From Acidobacteriota bacterium (lineage in GTDB: Bacteria > Acidobacteriota > Blastocatellia > UBA7656), in contig JBBPIG010000019.1 of assembly GCA_038040445.1 (NCBI GenBank), positions 54,037-118,036 of the forward strand: DNA of 64,000 bases, in the 5' to 3' direction. Both the position numbers and the translations under genes were made by a program. This document shows positions 25,401-34,013 of the stretch, in pieces (the first letter of the stretch is position 1; each line of letters starts with the position of its first letter). Below the pieces are notes generated by a model. That model was given only the letters and a program-made list of their open reading frames with translations, made no database searches and had not been told where the DNA came from.

Positions 25401-27630
25401 CGGCCTTGTTCAGTCTCACGTCCAACTGAATACCGGCCGCCTTGTAGAAGCGCTCGACTCCGACAGCCTGTCCCTCGTCATTGATGCAGGGATCTGCATA
25501 GGGAGCTCCTTGCTGCGCGCCTGAAGGATTAGCCGGAGTTTTCCTGGGCAAGCCGTTGGTGATGAACTTGGCCTCCAGGCCTTCGGGTGTGAACGTCGCG
25601 TGTGACCGCTGGCCGTGATACGCCATCGCAGCCTTTTCAACAGGCTCCCCTTCTTCTTTGCGAGCCACGGCATTGGCGGTAATAAGGTTCTTGCTGAAGT
25701 CCAGCCGGTTGTGGACTTCGGTGAACGTCCCACCTGTAATGATGTGACGCGGCAGTCCGCCGTCATCCACTACGTCAAGCGGTGGAGTCGGAGGACGATG
25801 GCCGGCCACGGCAGGAATGAAGAATGGGAATCCGGGATTGCCCGTTCCCGTGATCTTAACCTGACCGTTGACGATGGATGCCTGCGCTTCAGGCAGCGGT
25901 GCCATCGGTCTGGTCGGAAGCGGCACAAGCGCCGGGATCGGCGTGCCCGCCAGTATTTCAGCATCCGGCAATGCGCGCGACCCGAATGCAGGACGTCCCT
26001 CCGCATCGAGAACCGTCCCCGATTCGAATACATCGTGGCTGCGCCAAAGCGACCACATCCCCATTGCGAAGTGCGGATAGAAGTGGCAATGGAAAATCGA
26101 ATCGCCGACGACCTTATTGCGATTGCCGCTGCCGTTGTAGGTTATCTCCGTTGTGAACGCGCTGCCCGGTCCAAGCGCCTGACTGTCTAAGTATGCTGAG
26201 TTAGGATCGTCGGGCGTGTGAACCCACTGGTGAGCGTGCAGGTGATGGATGTGATGCTCCTTCGACCCGCCGTGCATAACACGGAACTTGGTGTGATCTC
26301 CAATGTACGTGTGATAGACGTTTGACGGGTCATCAGGATAAAAGGCCTTTGTTGCTTTGAATCCGAGCTTCGGGCCGCAGTTCAAATTGCCTTTCCTTAT
26401 GTCTTCGATCGTGCAGGGAACGTTGGCCGGAATATCCACTACCATCGCCGGATCGCCCACCGCCCAGGACGTAAGGAAGAACTCTTCATACCTGCACTCG
26501 GTGCAATTTGCCATCGGACCTACCCCGAGGCGGTTCGCAAGAATCTCAGCTCCAATTCCTCCAGTGCCATAATTGATGGCAAACGCATCTCTGACACTGT
26601 GGAGGGTGAACTTGAGCGGGTTTTCAGGAGCGGGCTTCGGAGGATCCTCGAATTGAGGGAACGCCTGAACCGCCCCGACTTCGTCGTGGTAGATGATGGT
26701 GAATTCGCGGAACGGCTGATCGCGATCAGGTTCGACCTGAACAGCCGGATAAGTTCCCGTCGGGAACCTTCCGGCCTTCGGACCCGAGATGATCGCCGTC
26801 AAATCAGTGTGCACGATCTCAGTGCCCCTGAGCATCTTCAAAATGGGCTTGGCATCAGGAGTGAGAGCACAATCCTGCCCGTAGGGATAGCAGGCATTGT
26901 AGTTAATGATCGGGTGGCCATCAGTGGTTGTGGCCTTTGTGGCAAGCTTCAGGTCATTGGCAGTCACCTGGCTGCGATACCATTCTGCTCCGGCGGGCTG
27001 AACGTTGACCGCGCCAAAGAGTCCGGCGTTGAGCTGCCCGCCATCTCCCTCGCCGCCGGTCGTCGAGCCCATGCTGTAGAGCATGTAGCCGCCTTCACGC
27101 TCCGCATAGAACGTAAAGGTCCGGTTGCCCCCAACTGCAACGAGGCTGCTGGCGTTTTTGCCGACAAACGAACCGTCATCTGCGATGCTGTTCCTGAGTT
27201 GGAGTCCGTGCGCCCGCAGAGACACGACGCGAGTGACTACTTGTTCCTGATCAACCGGAGTAGGGTTCAAATAGTTGAAGAGGGTGACTTGCAAGCAATC
27301 GCCCACATTCATTCGAAGCACTATCGGTCGCGGACGCTTGCCGTCTCGGAGCCTGGCGTTTCCAGCGCCCAGAGGCTGACTCGATCTGGCGGCAACGACG
27401 TCCCCAGCCAGTGCGAAAATCATCCCTTGCGGCTCCACCGCTCCGAGACGATTCCAAAAGAACACCTGATCCAATGCAACGACTTTCGCCGTGACCGTGC
27501 GGCTGCAAGCAGCTGCGCCTGGCGCCGCATCAATTCCCTCTTGTGCGTTGGCAGGATCAGGAATGGCAAGAAGTGCCAGGGCGGCAAGGCTACCCAGCAC
27601 GAATCGCAATAAGCGATGTTTTCTACTCAT
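22453..27630 (-). CDS. Giant secreted multicopper oxidase (MofA/MnxG-like size and layout)
   Basis: A 1725-residue exported protein, signal peptide about 1-29, with at least six cupredoxin-like modules. The trinuclear/type 1 motifs are complete but permuted: HxxHxH at 460/463/465 (HIHHLHAHQW) and the type 1 block HCH at 514-516 with His520 and axial Met525 come first. HIH at 815-817 and HDH at 914-916 follow. More HxH-like sites occur near 1143-1148 and 1632-1634. Ordinary laccases are about 500 residues with the HCH block last. The size and order recall putative Mn(II) oxidases MofA and MnxG, but the substrate is not proven. The ATG at 27630 has a GGAGGAGG ribosome site at good spacing. Confidence 0.88.
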   Translation of the reverse strand: MSRKHRLLRFVLGSLAALALLAIPDPANAQEGIDAAPGAAACSRTVTAKVVALDQVFFWNRLGAVEPQGMIFALAGDVVAARSSQPLGAGNARLRDGKRPRPIVLRMNVGDCLQVTLFNYLNPTPVDQEQVVTRVVSLRAHGLQLRNSIADDGSFVGKNASSLVAVGGNRTFTFYAEREGGYMLYSMGSTTGGEGDGGQLNAGLFGAVNVQPAGAEWYRSQVTANDLKLATKATTTDGHPIINYNACYPYGQDCALTPDAKPILKMLRGTEIVHTDLTAIISGPKAGRFPTGTYPAVQVEPDRDQPFREFTIIYHDEVGAVQAFPQFEDPPKPAPENPLKFTLHSVRDAFAINYGTGGIGAEILANRLGVGPMANCTECRYEEFFLTSWAVGDPAMVVDIPANVPCTIEDIRKGNLNCGPKLGFKATKAFYPDDPSNVYHTYIGDHTKFRVMHGGSKEHHIHHLHAHQWVHTPDDPNSAYLDSQALGPGSAFTTEITYNGSGNRNKVVGDSIFHCHFYPHFAMGMWSLWRSHDVFESGTVLDAEGRPAFGSRALPDAEILAGTPIPALVPLPTRPMAPLPEAQASIVNGQVKITGTGNPGFPFFIPAVAGHRPPTPPLDVVDDGGLPRHIITGGTFTEVHNRLDFSKNLITANAVARKEEGEPVEKAAMAYHGQRSHATFTPEGLEAKFITNGLPRKTPANPSGAQQGAPYADPCINDEGQAVGVERFYKAAGIQLDVRLNKAGWHFPQQRILALWGDVADLRGTAGGFAKPPEPFFFRANTNDCITFHHTNLLPAVYELDDFQVRTPTDIIGQHIHLVKFDVTSSDGSGNGWNYEDGTLAPDEVIERIKAINATGGLIIPPIGDGPTIQLILDPKEHPFFHVKGAQTTIQRWYADNTLNNNKVDRTLRTVFTHDHFGPSTHQQVGLYAGLVIEPEGSTWRDPDTGVILGGQGVTPPRLLDGGPTSWRVDVWTKDTAFSYREFMLEFADFQHAYLPGTGGGVDNPHPDPAGAINPPAKEEAPLPINIQKLAICHGGDPAPCPEAISAAEPGTFVVNYRNEPIPLRIRDPHTNKQVVGEQGDLSHVFRSIKRVDEDLNQHNAYPPFYQVDKDVDAFDPFTRLLRAYEHDRVQIRILVGAHEEGHNFTVHGIKWLFEPGTPEDPLSVNNSGYRNSQMMGISEHFEFIVPNMPNKMTEKSADYLYRPGAAVDGGWNGLWGIMRVFKGAKGDLQVLPNNVNARAPILSNQGDFDGVCLKAQAPRQLNVTAVLAKNILPQKTLVYNPRLTVLKDPNHPLVSHKGPLHDPTAIMYVRSEDLDPLTGKLKAGVPIEPLILRANVGDCIDLTLTNKLPATAPDLAGWNTMPMLIEKFNANQVLPSTNVGLHPQLLFYDVTNSDGFNVGFNPVQTAAPGFSVKYRWYAGELKIDKTTSFGSLVPIEFGGTNLISSDPIKHSNKGAFGSLIILPKGKIPLGAKNNWVEDTNSRARANVYDLLGNVAFRDFVLMHQTDVNLRFGEGSTLGDGTAVPSVAEKDDVEDTAQKAFNYRTEPLWFRLGFMPDIPFTGGEAGPGGFSTRDIDFSNAVSNSVIPACLSIKPMDCKDPVTPIFTATAGQQARIHVLNAGGHGRNNVFVLHGHVWREEPYLGGSKTIGANPLSEWSGAQFGVGATFHFDAVLRNGAGGRFKVPGDYLYRTFQSFQFHNGLWGIFRVFSPLLVTDPALLDPAPVQ

Positions 27631-28144
27631 GAGCATTCCTCCTCCCTTCCATAAGGGCAGACTATTCCTGTGCACCCAGGGCCATGAGCGCCGAAATCAA
27701 TGATTGTTGACTGATCCCGTCGGCCGGCGGTGAAGCAAAGCAGAACTCCGCCAACCTTCAGGCAGTGATTGAACTCGAGATATGCAGGCTTGCTCTGGCT
27801 GAGCCATCAGAGTGGCTATCTGCGGGGCCCCGAAGTCATGATTGCGGATAAACGGCGTACGGGGCGATGGATCACAGACGAAGCAAACCTTTAGCGCGTC
27901 CCGGCGCCCTCACTTGATGGCGTCGAGCCGCAACAGCCACAAGAGCAAACCATGTGCCCTCGGTCACATATTGTGAGCCCAAGATCACGCCCACAGGTGA
28001 TTTTCCTTTCAAACCACGATCTGCACTTGTTGCGGTACAGTAAAGAAACAGTTGGATGCGCAACCAGCCGGTCCAGGCTCTGCGGACATTCTCGCACCAG
28101 CGTGGGTTAAACCACCCAAACACGCTACGCTCACCGCGTAATTC
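27631..28144. other. Upstream region of the oxidase operon, no gene recognised
   Basis: About 510 bases upstream of the multicopper oxidase. Short minus-strand open frames exist (for example 27872-28123) but show no family features. The operon promoter should be here, but no consensus -35/-10 pair stood out. Confidence 0.4.
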
Positions 28145-28330
28145 TCAGCGAATTTGAACCAAAGCCTGTGCGGAACGGCCGCCGCGTGATTCGGAATCTG
28201 GCTCGAGCCAGTTGGTGAAAGTCACCTGCAAGCAGTCGCCTTCATTCGCTCGAGAGCGATGGGGCCAGATTGAGCCTTCAGCTTGTGTTCGGAAGCCAGG
28301 CGTAGATTTCTTTCTGCGATTGCTTCTCAC
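28145..28330 (-). pseudogene. Remnant of a multicopper oxidase N-terminal region
   Basis: A 61-codon open frame whose middle reads RANEGDCLQVTFTNWLEP. It aligns with RMNVGDCLQVTLFNYLNP near residue 113 of the intact giant oxidase downstream. Sequence on both sides no longer matches, and the frame stops where the homologue continues, so it looks like a leftover of a second, related oxidase gene. The similarity is clear but short. Confidence 0.55.
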
Positions 28331-28440
28331 TCATTATTCTTTGTAATATCCGATGCCGGAACACACAGACACCTCGCCAGCGGCCCTGGGTTGCTTGAAA
28401 GTGAGAGAATGTTTCTGGAAATCAGGCGCTGATACTCGCC

Positions 28441-30120
28441 TTACATATTGCGGTAGTTCGGGCCGCCGCCGCCCTCGGGAGGCACCCAGTTGATGATTTG
28501 ATAGGGATCCATGATGTCGCATGTCTTGCAATGCACGCAGTTTGAAAAGTTGATCTGAAGGCGTCGCTTCCCTTCTCCGGCGTCAACCACTTCATAGACA
28601 TTCGCCGGGCAGAAGTTCTGGCAAGGGTTGCCGTACTCCTCGACGCAACGGCCGGCGCAGATACTGAAATCCAATACCTTCAGGTGCGAGGGCTGGTCTT
28701 CATTGTGATGAGTGCCTGAGTGGTAGACATCGGTAAGTTTATCGAATGTGAGCTGATTGTCGTACTTCAGTCCCGCGTACCGATCCTCGCGGCCGTCATC
28801 CTTCAGCTTCTGCATGTGCTCATGGCCTGCTTTGATCGGCAGCTTCGACGGAATGCGGCCGCCCGTAAGGATCGAGATTCCTTCAGTCATCAGCCCGAAC
28901 ATCCGCCCGCGATCAAACGCTTGATGGAAATTGCGGGCCTTGTAGAGCTCGCGGCCGACATAACTCTCCTTCAACTTGGTATCGAAAGACGCGAGTGTAT
29001 TGCGTGAGAAATCATTCGTTACAATAGCGTCGAGAATGGTATCGGCGGCAAGCATCCCGGCCTTGATCGCGGTGTGTATTCCCTTCAGCCGCTCGCCGTT
29101 GAGCATGCCCGCCGAGTCGCCGATTATCATCACGCCATCTGCCGTCATTTGCGGCATCGTGTACCATCCGCCGACGGGCATCGCTTTGGCGCCGTAGCGA
29201 ATCAGCTTGCCGCCCTTGAGCAAGTCGCCGATCAGCGGGTGCGTCTTGAAGCGTTGAAACTCATGATGCGGATCGATATTCGGATCGCGATAGTCGAGCC
29301 CAACCGCCAGCCCGATGTCGATTATCCGGTCGCGCATGCCGTAGACCCACGATCCGCCGAACGTGTGTGAGTCGAGCGGCCAGCCCATCGTGTGAATCAC
29401 CGAGCCGGGCGCGAAGCGATCATCGGGCACTTCCCACAGTTCCTTGATGCCGACCGAATAAACCTGCGGATCGGTATCGCGGTCGAGCTTTAAGCAATTG
29501 ATCAACTGCTTGGAAAGCGAGCCGCGAACTCCTTCGCCGAGAACCGTGACTTTGGCGGAGATATCGACGCCTGGTTCGAAATTCGCTTTCGACTTGCCCG
29601 ACTTGTCTATGCCCTTGTCACCGGTGCGAACCCCGATAACCGCGTCACCGTCGTAGAGCATTTCCGCGCCGGGGAACTCCGGGAAGATATTGACCCCCGC
29701 TTCTTCGCACTTCTCGCCCAGCCATCGCACCAGCTTGTTTAGCGAGACCACATAATTGCCATGATTGCGAAGCGGGGGCGGAAGTATGGGCAACGGGATT
29801 TTGGCGCTTCCTGAAAGAAAGTAGACGCGCTCTTCACCAACGGGCGCTTCGAACGGCGCGCCTTCTTTCTCGAAATCCGGAATCAGCTCGCGCAGGCTGA
29901 TTGGGTCGAGCACGGCCCCGGAGAGTTGGTGCGCCCCGATCTCTGCAGCCTTCTCGATGACCGCGATATTGATTTCCTCGAGTTGGTTGGCGCCTGATTG
30001 CTTTGCGCGTTCATTGTGCGCCGAGATCAACCTGGTGAGGTGAAGCGCGCACGCAAGGTTGGCCGGTCCCGCCCCGACCAGCAGCACGTCCATTTCGAGA
30101 ATCTCTCTTTCTATCACCAT
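28441..30120 (-). CDS. Electron-transfer flavoprotein:ubiquinone oxidoreductase
   Basis: A 559-residue membrane-associated FAD/[4Fe-4S] enzyme passing electrons from ETF to quinone. FAD motif VLLVGAGPANLACALHL near the N-terminus; quinone-site region GAKAMPVGGWYTMPQM; GDSAGMLNGERLKGIHTAI FAD segment. The C-terminal ferredoxin-like part has CAGRCVEEYGNPCQNFCP and CVHCKTCDIMDP supplying the cluster cysteines. It ends in the family tail WVPPEGGGGPNYRNM. ATG 30120 is preferred over TTG 30126. The etfA and etfB genes follow upstream on the same strand, giving a complete ETF pathway for fatty-acid or amino-acid oxidation. Confidence 0.95.
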   Translation of the reverse strand: MVIEREILEMDVLLVGAGPANLACALHLTRLISAHNERAKQSGANQLEEINIAVIEKAAEIGAHQLSGAVLDPISLRELIPDFEKEGAPFEAPVGEERVYFLSGSAKIPLPILPPPLRNHGNYVVSLNKLVRWLGEKCEEAGVNIFPEFPGAEMLYDGDAVIGVRTGDKGIDKSGKSKANFEPGVDISAKVTVLGEGVRGSLSKQLINCLKLDRDTDPQVYSVGIKELWEVPDDRFAPGSVIHTMGWPLDSHTFGGSWVYGMRDRIIDIGLAVGLDYRDPNIDPHHEFQRFKTHPLIGDLLKGGKLIRYGAKAMPVGGWYTMPQMTADGVMIIGDSAGMLNGERLKGIHTAIKAGMLAADTILDAIVTNDFSRNTLASFDTKLKESYVGRELYKARNFHQAFDRGRMFGLMTEGISILTGGRIPSKLPIKAGHEHMQKLKDDGREDRYAGLKYDNQLTFDKLTDVYHSGTHHNEDQPSHLKVLDFSICAGRCVEEYGNPCQNFCPANVYEVVDAGEGKRRLQINFSNCVHCKTCDIMDPYQIINWVPPEGGGGPNYRNM

Positions 30121-30129
30121 GGACAACGG

Positions 30130-30209
30130 GAATAGACCACGTATCCGGCGGATCTGGCGGATTTACACGGATCAGATCCCCGGACATCCGTCGAATCCGC
30201 GGTCTATTC
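30130..30209. repeat. Imperfect inverted repeat, GACCACGGAT family (second copy)
   Basis: The arms 30130-30153 and 30186-30209 pair at 20 of 24 positions. Words such as ATCCG and GGTCTATTC are shared with the repeat at 6296-6389. It sits between etfA and the ETF-QO gene, inside an apparent operon. Confidence 0.75.
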
Positions 30210-31205
30210 TTACCCTTCGCTTTTCACTCTCGTGATCTCCGCGGTCAGCAAGGGGACAATCTCAAAGAGGTCGCCGACGATGCCGTAGTCGGCGATGTCG
30301 AAGATCGGTGCTTCGGCGTCTTTGTTGATGGCGACAATCGTCTGCGAGTTCTTCATGCCAACCACATGTTGAATCGCCCCGGAGATTCCGATAGCCAGGT
30401 ATAACTTTGGCGAAACAGTTTGCCCCGAGCTTCCAATCTGGCGATCCATCGGCAGCCATTCGTTGTCGCATATCGGCCGCGAGGCAGCGATTTCAGCGCC
30501 CATGGCGTCGGCGAGCTTCTGGACCATCTCGATGTTCTCTTGACTCTTGATGCCCCGGCCGACGGCGACGATCAGCGGCGCCTGGCTCAGATCGACTGCT
30601 TGTTTTGCTTCCTGGAACTTAGGCTCGGACTGACTCCTGATTTGCACGTCCGCCATGTTGATTTCAAGTGGCGCTATGGGAGCGGGCGATTCGGCGGCTT
30701 CGGCCTTATCAGCTCGATAGGACCCGGCTTGAAACGAGGCCAGCATCGGCGGCGCGCCCGTGACTCGAACATCGGTATTGATCTTGCCCTGAAAGATTTG
30801 CCGAGTGAAAACAACGTCGCTGCCTTCAACCCGGAAGCCAACGCAGTCGGTGACGAAGGTCTTGCCGAGAGTCGCTGCCAGCTTCGGCGCGAAGTCGCGA
30901 ACCTGATAAGTGTGGCTCAGGATCACCAGGCGGGGATCGAGTTTCTCGATCACTTGCTTCAGCGCCGGCACATAACCGTCGGGAGTGTATTCCGCGAGCT
31001 TGTCGTCCTCGACGGTATGAACGGCATCCAGTTTCCTGGAAGCCACTTCAGAGGCAACGCCGGCGATGGACTTTCCAAGCACGACCGCTGATAGTTTTTC
31101 TCCGGTGGCCGAAGCGATGCCTTGCGCCGCGACCATTGCCTCCAACGAAGTGCGATTGAGCACCCCGTCTCGCTGCTCTATGAAAAGAAGTATTCCCTGG
31201 CTCAT
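30210..31205 (-). CDS. etfA: Electron transfer flavoprotein subunit alpha
   Basis: A 331-residue ETF alpha subunit, binding FAD in its C-terminal domain. The N-terminal half is the alpha/beta AMP-like fold (VVLGKSIAGVASEVASRK). The C-terminal FAD domain shows VAVGRGIKSQENIEMVQKL, ASRPICDNEWLPMDRQIG, GQTVSPKLYLAIGISGAIQH and INKDAEAPIFDIADYGIVGD, all diagnostic. The ATG at 31205 is chosen over an in-frame TTG at 31217. The etfB gene lies upstream, separated by a hairpin repeat. Confidence 0.95.
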   Translation of the reverse strand: MSQGILLFIEQRDGVLNRTSLEAMVAAQGIASATGEKLSAVVLGKSIAGVASEVASRKLDAVHTVEDDKLAEYTPDGYVPALKQVIEKLDPRLVILSHTYQVRDFAPKLAATLGKTFVTDCVGFRVEGSDVVFTRQIFQGKINTDVRVTGAPPMLASFQAGSYRADKAEAAESPAPIAPLEINMADVQIRSQSEPKFQEAKQAVDLSQAPLIVAVGRGIKSQENIEMVQKLADAMGAEIAASRPICDNEWLPMDRQIGSSGQTVSPKLYLAIGISGAIQHVVGMKNSQTIVAINKDAEAPIFDIADYGIVGDLFEIVPLLTAEITRVKSEG

Positions 31206-31217
31206 TTCTTCCCCCAA

Positions 31218-31331
31218 AGTGATTTGCGATTTCCGATTGCCGATTGCCGATTGCCGATTTCAGATTGTCGATTTCAGATTGCAGATTTCACATTCATACA
31301 GAAACGAATACCAATCGGCAATCAGATCACT
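31218..31331. repeat. Tandem CCGATTG words flanked by inverted ends
   Basis: A run of GATTGCC/GATTTCAGATT words at 31218-31300. The right end 31311-31331 (CCAATCGGCAATCAGATCACT) pairs imperfectly with the left end AGTGATTTGCGATTTCC. It lies between etfB and etfA, and its right arm includes the etfB stop codon (31322-31324). Confidence 0.75.
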
Positions 31332-32104
31332 CTTGCGTCGAAGCGCAGTTTTTCGACCAGCTTAGCGGCAGCCTCAGCCGGTTTGCCTTCGATGAACTCG
31401 GTCCGCTTCGTCTTCTCGGGCAGATAAGCGCGCTCGATTACCTGGGTTGGCTTCAAGTCATCGGCGGTCAGGCCGAGGTCGGCTGCTTTCACTTCCCGAA
31501 TCTCTTTCTTCTTCGCCGCCATGATCCCCTTCAGCGTAGCGTACCGAAGCTGATTGATACCCGACTGGATGGTCAACAGCGCCGGCATCGGAAGCCGCAC
31601 CCACTGAAACCATCCGCTCTCAAGCTCGCGTTTCACCCGCACGGAACCGTCCTCGGGCTGGACTTCCATTACGATGGTCGCGCTCGGCAAAGCCAGATGC
31701 TCGGCAAGGATCAATCCGACCTGTGCGAATCCGTAATCATCCGACTGCAACCCGGTGAATATCAGATCGCACTTCTCGTCCTTGAGCGCCGCCGCCAAGG
31801 AGCGGGCAATCGCGGCCGAGTCGGTTGCGGTGTCGAAGATCGGATCGTGCAGGTGAATGGCTCGGTCCGCGCCCTTCGCGAGCGCTTCCTTGATTGACTG
31901 GCGCACACGCTCGGGGCCCAGCGAGACGACTATGACCTCGCCGCCGTGCTGCTCTTTCTGGCGAAGCGCCTCCTCTAGCGCGTATGCATCCGCTTCGCTC
32001 ATCTCGTAGCTGATGTCGCGCTCATCGATCCACTTTTGATCGGCGCCGATTCGCAAGATGGAATCTTTCTTGGGCACCTGCTTCAAACAGACGACTATGT
32101 TCAT
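31322..32104 (-). CDS. etfB: Electron transfer flavoprotein subunit beta
   Basis: A 260-residue ETF beta subunit, starting MNIVVCLKQVPKKDS. The family signature is seen in YALEEALRQKEQHGGEVIVVSLGP, in DLIFTGLQSDDYGFAQVG and in the ETFB loop VRVKRELESGWFQWVRLPMPALLTIQ. It ends normally, but the last codons (ARVI, then stop) lie in the arm of the downstream repeat. It heads the etfB-etfA-ETF-QO set. Confidence 0.95.
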   Translation of the reverse strand: MNIVVCLKQVPKKDSILRIGADQKWIDERDISYEMSEADAYALEEALRQKEQHGGEVIVVSLGPERVRQSIKEALAKGADRAIHLHDPIFDTATDSAAIARSLAAALKDEKCDLIFTGLQSDDYGFAQVGLILAEHLALPSATIVMEVQPEDGSVRVKRELESGWFQWVRLPMPALLTIQSGINQLRYATLKGIMAAKKKEIREVKAADLGLTADDLKPTQVIERAYLPEKTKRTEFIEGKPAEAAAKLVEKLRFDARVI

Positions 32105-32189
32105 ACGAGTCCCTTATGTAAATTGCACGGGCAGATCTGACTCCCTGCCCTCCGGTTTATTACTTTCCAGCTAGATTTGGGCGTGATGA

Positions 32190-32271
32190 ATGTCCCGCGA
32201 ACATCAGTTTGGCGCCGAGTCATTGATGCTCCATTCTCGGGCGCCGCGACAGACTGTCGTGTGCCGGACAT
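32190..32271. repeat. Imperfect inverted repeat, TGTCCGAC family
   Basis: The left arm 32190-32216 (ATGTCCCGCGAACATCAGTT, then TGGCGCC) pairs with the right arm 32240-32271 with gaps; both ends read ATGTCC/GGACAT. It lies between fabF and etfB, which point the same way. The related copy is at 33861-33938. Confidence 0.6.
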
Positions 32272-32309
32272 TTTTCAAAGGCGAAACAACCCGTGTACGG
32301 CCATGATTC

Positions 32310-33557
32310 CTAGTCACCGTCGTATCGCTTCAGGAGTAGAGCCGCGTTTGTGCCGCCGAACCCGAAGGAGTTCGACAGCGCGTATCGCAACGGAGCACGG
32401 CGCGCGGCGTTCGGTACATAGTCAAGATCGCATTCGGGATCGGGCTTTTCGTAGTTGGCGGTTGGCGGCACGATCTGGTCGTGGAGCGCCAGCGCGCAGA
32501 CTCCCGCCTCGACGCCCCCGGCCGCTCCGAGAAGGTGGCCCATCATCGACTTGGTCGAACTGACGGGAATTGAATAGGCGGAATCCCCGAACACCTTCTT
32601 GATCGCCAGCGTCTCGAGCTTGTCATTGTAGTGAGTCGACGTGCCATGCGCGTTGATATAGTCAATGTCGTGCGGCTGAATGCCTGCGTCTTTGATGGCA
32701 TTCGTCATGACTCGTACCGCTCCGTCTCCGTCTTCTGAAGGCTGCGTGATGTGGAACGCGTCGCTCGACATGCCATATCCAACCAACTCTGCGTAGATTT
32801 TTGCGCCTCGCGCGCGCGCTCTTTCGAGCTCCTCAAGTAGCAGAACGCCCGCGCCTTCACCGATCACGAAGCCATCGCGGTCCGCGTCGAACGGGCGGCT
32901 CGCGTGCCCGGGGTCGTCGTTCCGAGTCGACAACGCGCGCATCGCAGCAAAGCCGCCCACACCCATCGGCGTGATTGCGGCTTCAGCGCCTCCGCACAGC
33001 ATTGCGTCGGCGTCCCCACGCTGAATGATCTTGAAGCTGTCGCCAACAGCATGAGACCCAGTCGAACACGCGGTGCACGTCGCCGAGTTCGGCCCCTTGA
33101 GCCCGAAGCGAATCGACACTTGCCCCGCCGCGAGATTGACTATGGCGGCCGGAATAAAGAAAGGCGATATCTTGCCGGGTCCGCCCTTTAAAAACTTCTC
33201 GTGCTCGCGCTCGATCACGCCAAACCCGCCGATCCCCGATCCGATAAACACTCCGATCCGCGTGGCATCGTCGTCTCCATTCACTCGAAGGCCGGAGTCG
33301 TCCATCGCTTCTTGCGAGGCCGCGACGGCGTAGTGAATGAACGGGTCCATCTTTTTGACTTCTTTTTTCTCGATGAACTTCAGGGGATCGAAGTTTTTTA
33401 CTTCGCTCGCGATGCGGACCGGAAAAGCAGAAATGTCGAAACGGGTGATGGGACCAACCGCATTGCGGCCGGCGAGCAGGTTCGACCAAACCTCTTCCTT
33501 GGTATTGCCTGAGCCACAGATGAGGCCCATGCCTGTAATTACGACACGACGGTTCAA
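32310..33557 (-). CDS. fabF: 3-oxoacyl-[acyl-carrier-protein] synthase II
   Basis: A 415-residue beta-ketoacyl-ACP synthase of the elongation step in type II fatty acid synthesis. The Cys-His-His active site is visible: [14 protein letters not shown] (Cys near 164), [11 protein letters not shown] (His) and [13 protein letters not shown] (His). The start [18 protein letters not shown] and the end [13 protein letters not shown] are diagnostic of FabF. It is the last gene of the yceD-rpmF-plsX-fabD-acpP-fabF set and begins 38 bases after acpP. Confidence 0.97.
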   Translation of the reverse strand: MNRRVVITGMGLICGSGNTKEEVWSNLLAGRNAVGPITRFDISAFPVRIASEVKNFDPLKFIEKKEVKKMDPFIHYAVAASQEAMDDSGLRVNGDDDATRIGVFIGSGIGGFGVIEREHEKFLKGGPGKISPFFIPAAIVNLAAGQVSIRFGLKGPNSATCTACSTGSHAVGDSFKIIQRGDADAMLCGGAEAAITPMGVGGFAAMRALSTRNDDPGHASRPFDADRDGFVIGEGAGVLLLEELERARARGAKIYAELVGYGMSSDAFHITQPSEDGDGAVRVMTNAIKDAGIQPHDIDYINAHGTSTHYNDKLETLAIKKVFGDSAYSIPVSSTKSMMGHLLGAAGGVEAGVCALALHDQIVPPTANYEKPDPECDLDYVPNAARRAPLRYALSNSFGFGGTNAALLLKRYDGD

Positions 33558-33595
33558 TCCTCAACCTCCGGGCTTAGAAGCGAGCGACGCTCGGC

Positions 33596-33838
33596 TTACT
33601 TGGAATGCTTACTTATGTAGTCGATCGCGTCACGCACGCTTTGAATCTTCTCGGCGTCTTCGTCGGGAATCTCGATGTTGAACTCTTCCTCGAACCTCAT
33701 CACCAGCTCAACTGTATCGAGCGAGTCGGCGCCAAGATCATCAATGAAGCGCGCGTTCGGAGTCACTTCGCCCTCGTCAACACCGAGCTCATCGACGATT
33801 ATCGTTTTCACCCTCTCCTCAACGGAACCTTCAGCCAT
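33596..33838 (-). CDS. acpP: Acyl carrier protein
   Basis: An 80-residue acidic ACP. The phosphopantetheine attachment motif is [12 protein letters not shown] with Ser39 as the attachment site. The context between fabD and fabF supports the role as the primary fatty acid carrier. A hairpin repeat lies directly upstream of its start. Confidence 0.97.
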   Translation of the reverse strand: MAEGSVEERVKTIIVDELGVDEGEVTPNARFIDDLGADSLDTVELVMRFEEEFNIEIPDEDAEKIQSVRDAIDYISKHSK

Positions 33839-33860
33839 TTCGTAGCCCCTCCTATCAAAA

Positions 33861-33938
33861 TGTCCGACAAACCTCAGTTTGTCGTGGTTTCAATGCGGCG
33901 TATCAACGAGTCAGCGACAACCTGAAGTTCGTCGGACA
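33861..33938. repeat. Imperfect inverted repeat, TGTCCGAC family (second copy)
   Basis: The arms 33861-33887 and 33912-33938 pair at 22 of 27 positions, with outer ends TGTCCGAC and GTCGGACA. Each arm also contains the smaller motif ACAAAC/CAGTTTGTC. It lies just upstream of acpP within the fatty acid operon. Confidence 0.75.
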
Positions 33939-34013
33939 TCGCATCGTTTTCAAAGTTGATTATGAACGATGAACCGGGAATGCCCAAGCTCACCTTTCAT
34001 CTTTCCCCTCATT

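Noticed and set aside
26599..27612. 337-codon plus-strand open frame
   Set aside because: Lies antisense to the multicopper oxidase, whose frame has clear copper motifs; a GC-rich antisense artefact.
27872..28123. 83-codon minus-strand open frame upstream of the oxidase
   Set aside because: No similarity to the oxidase or any other family; unlike the fragment at 28145 it has no copper-protein blocks.
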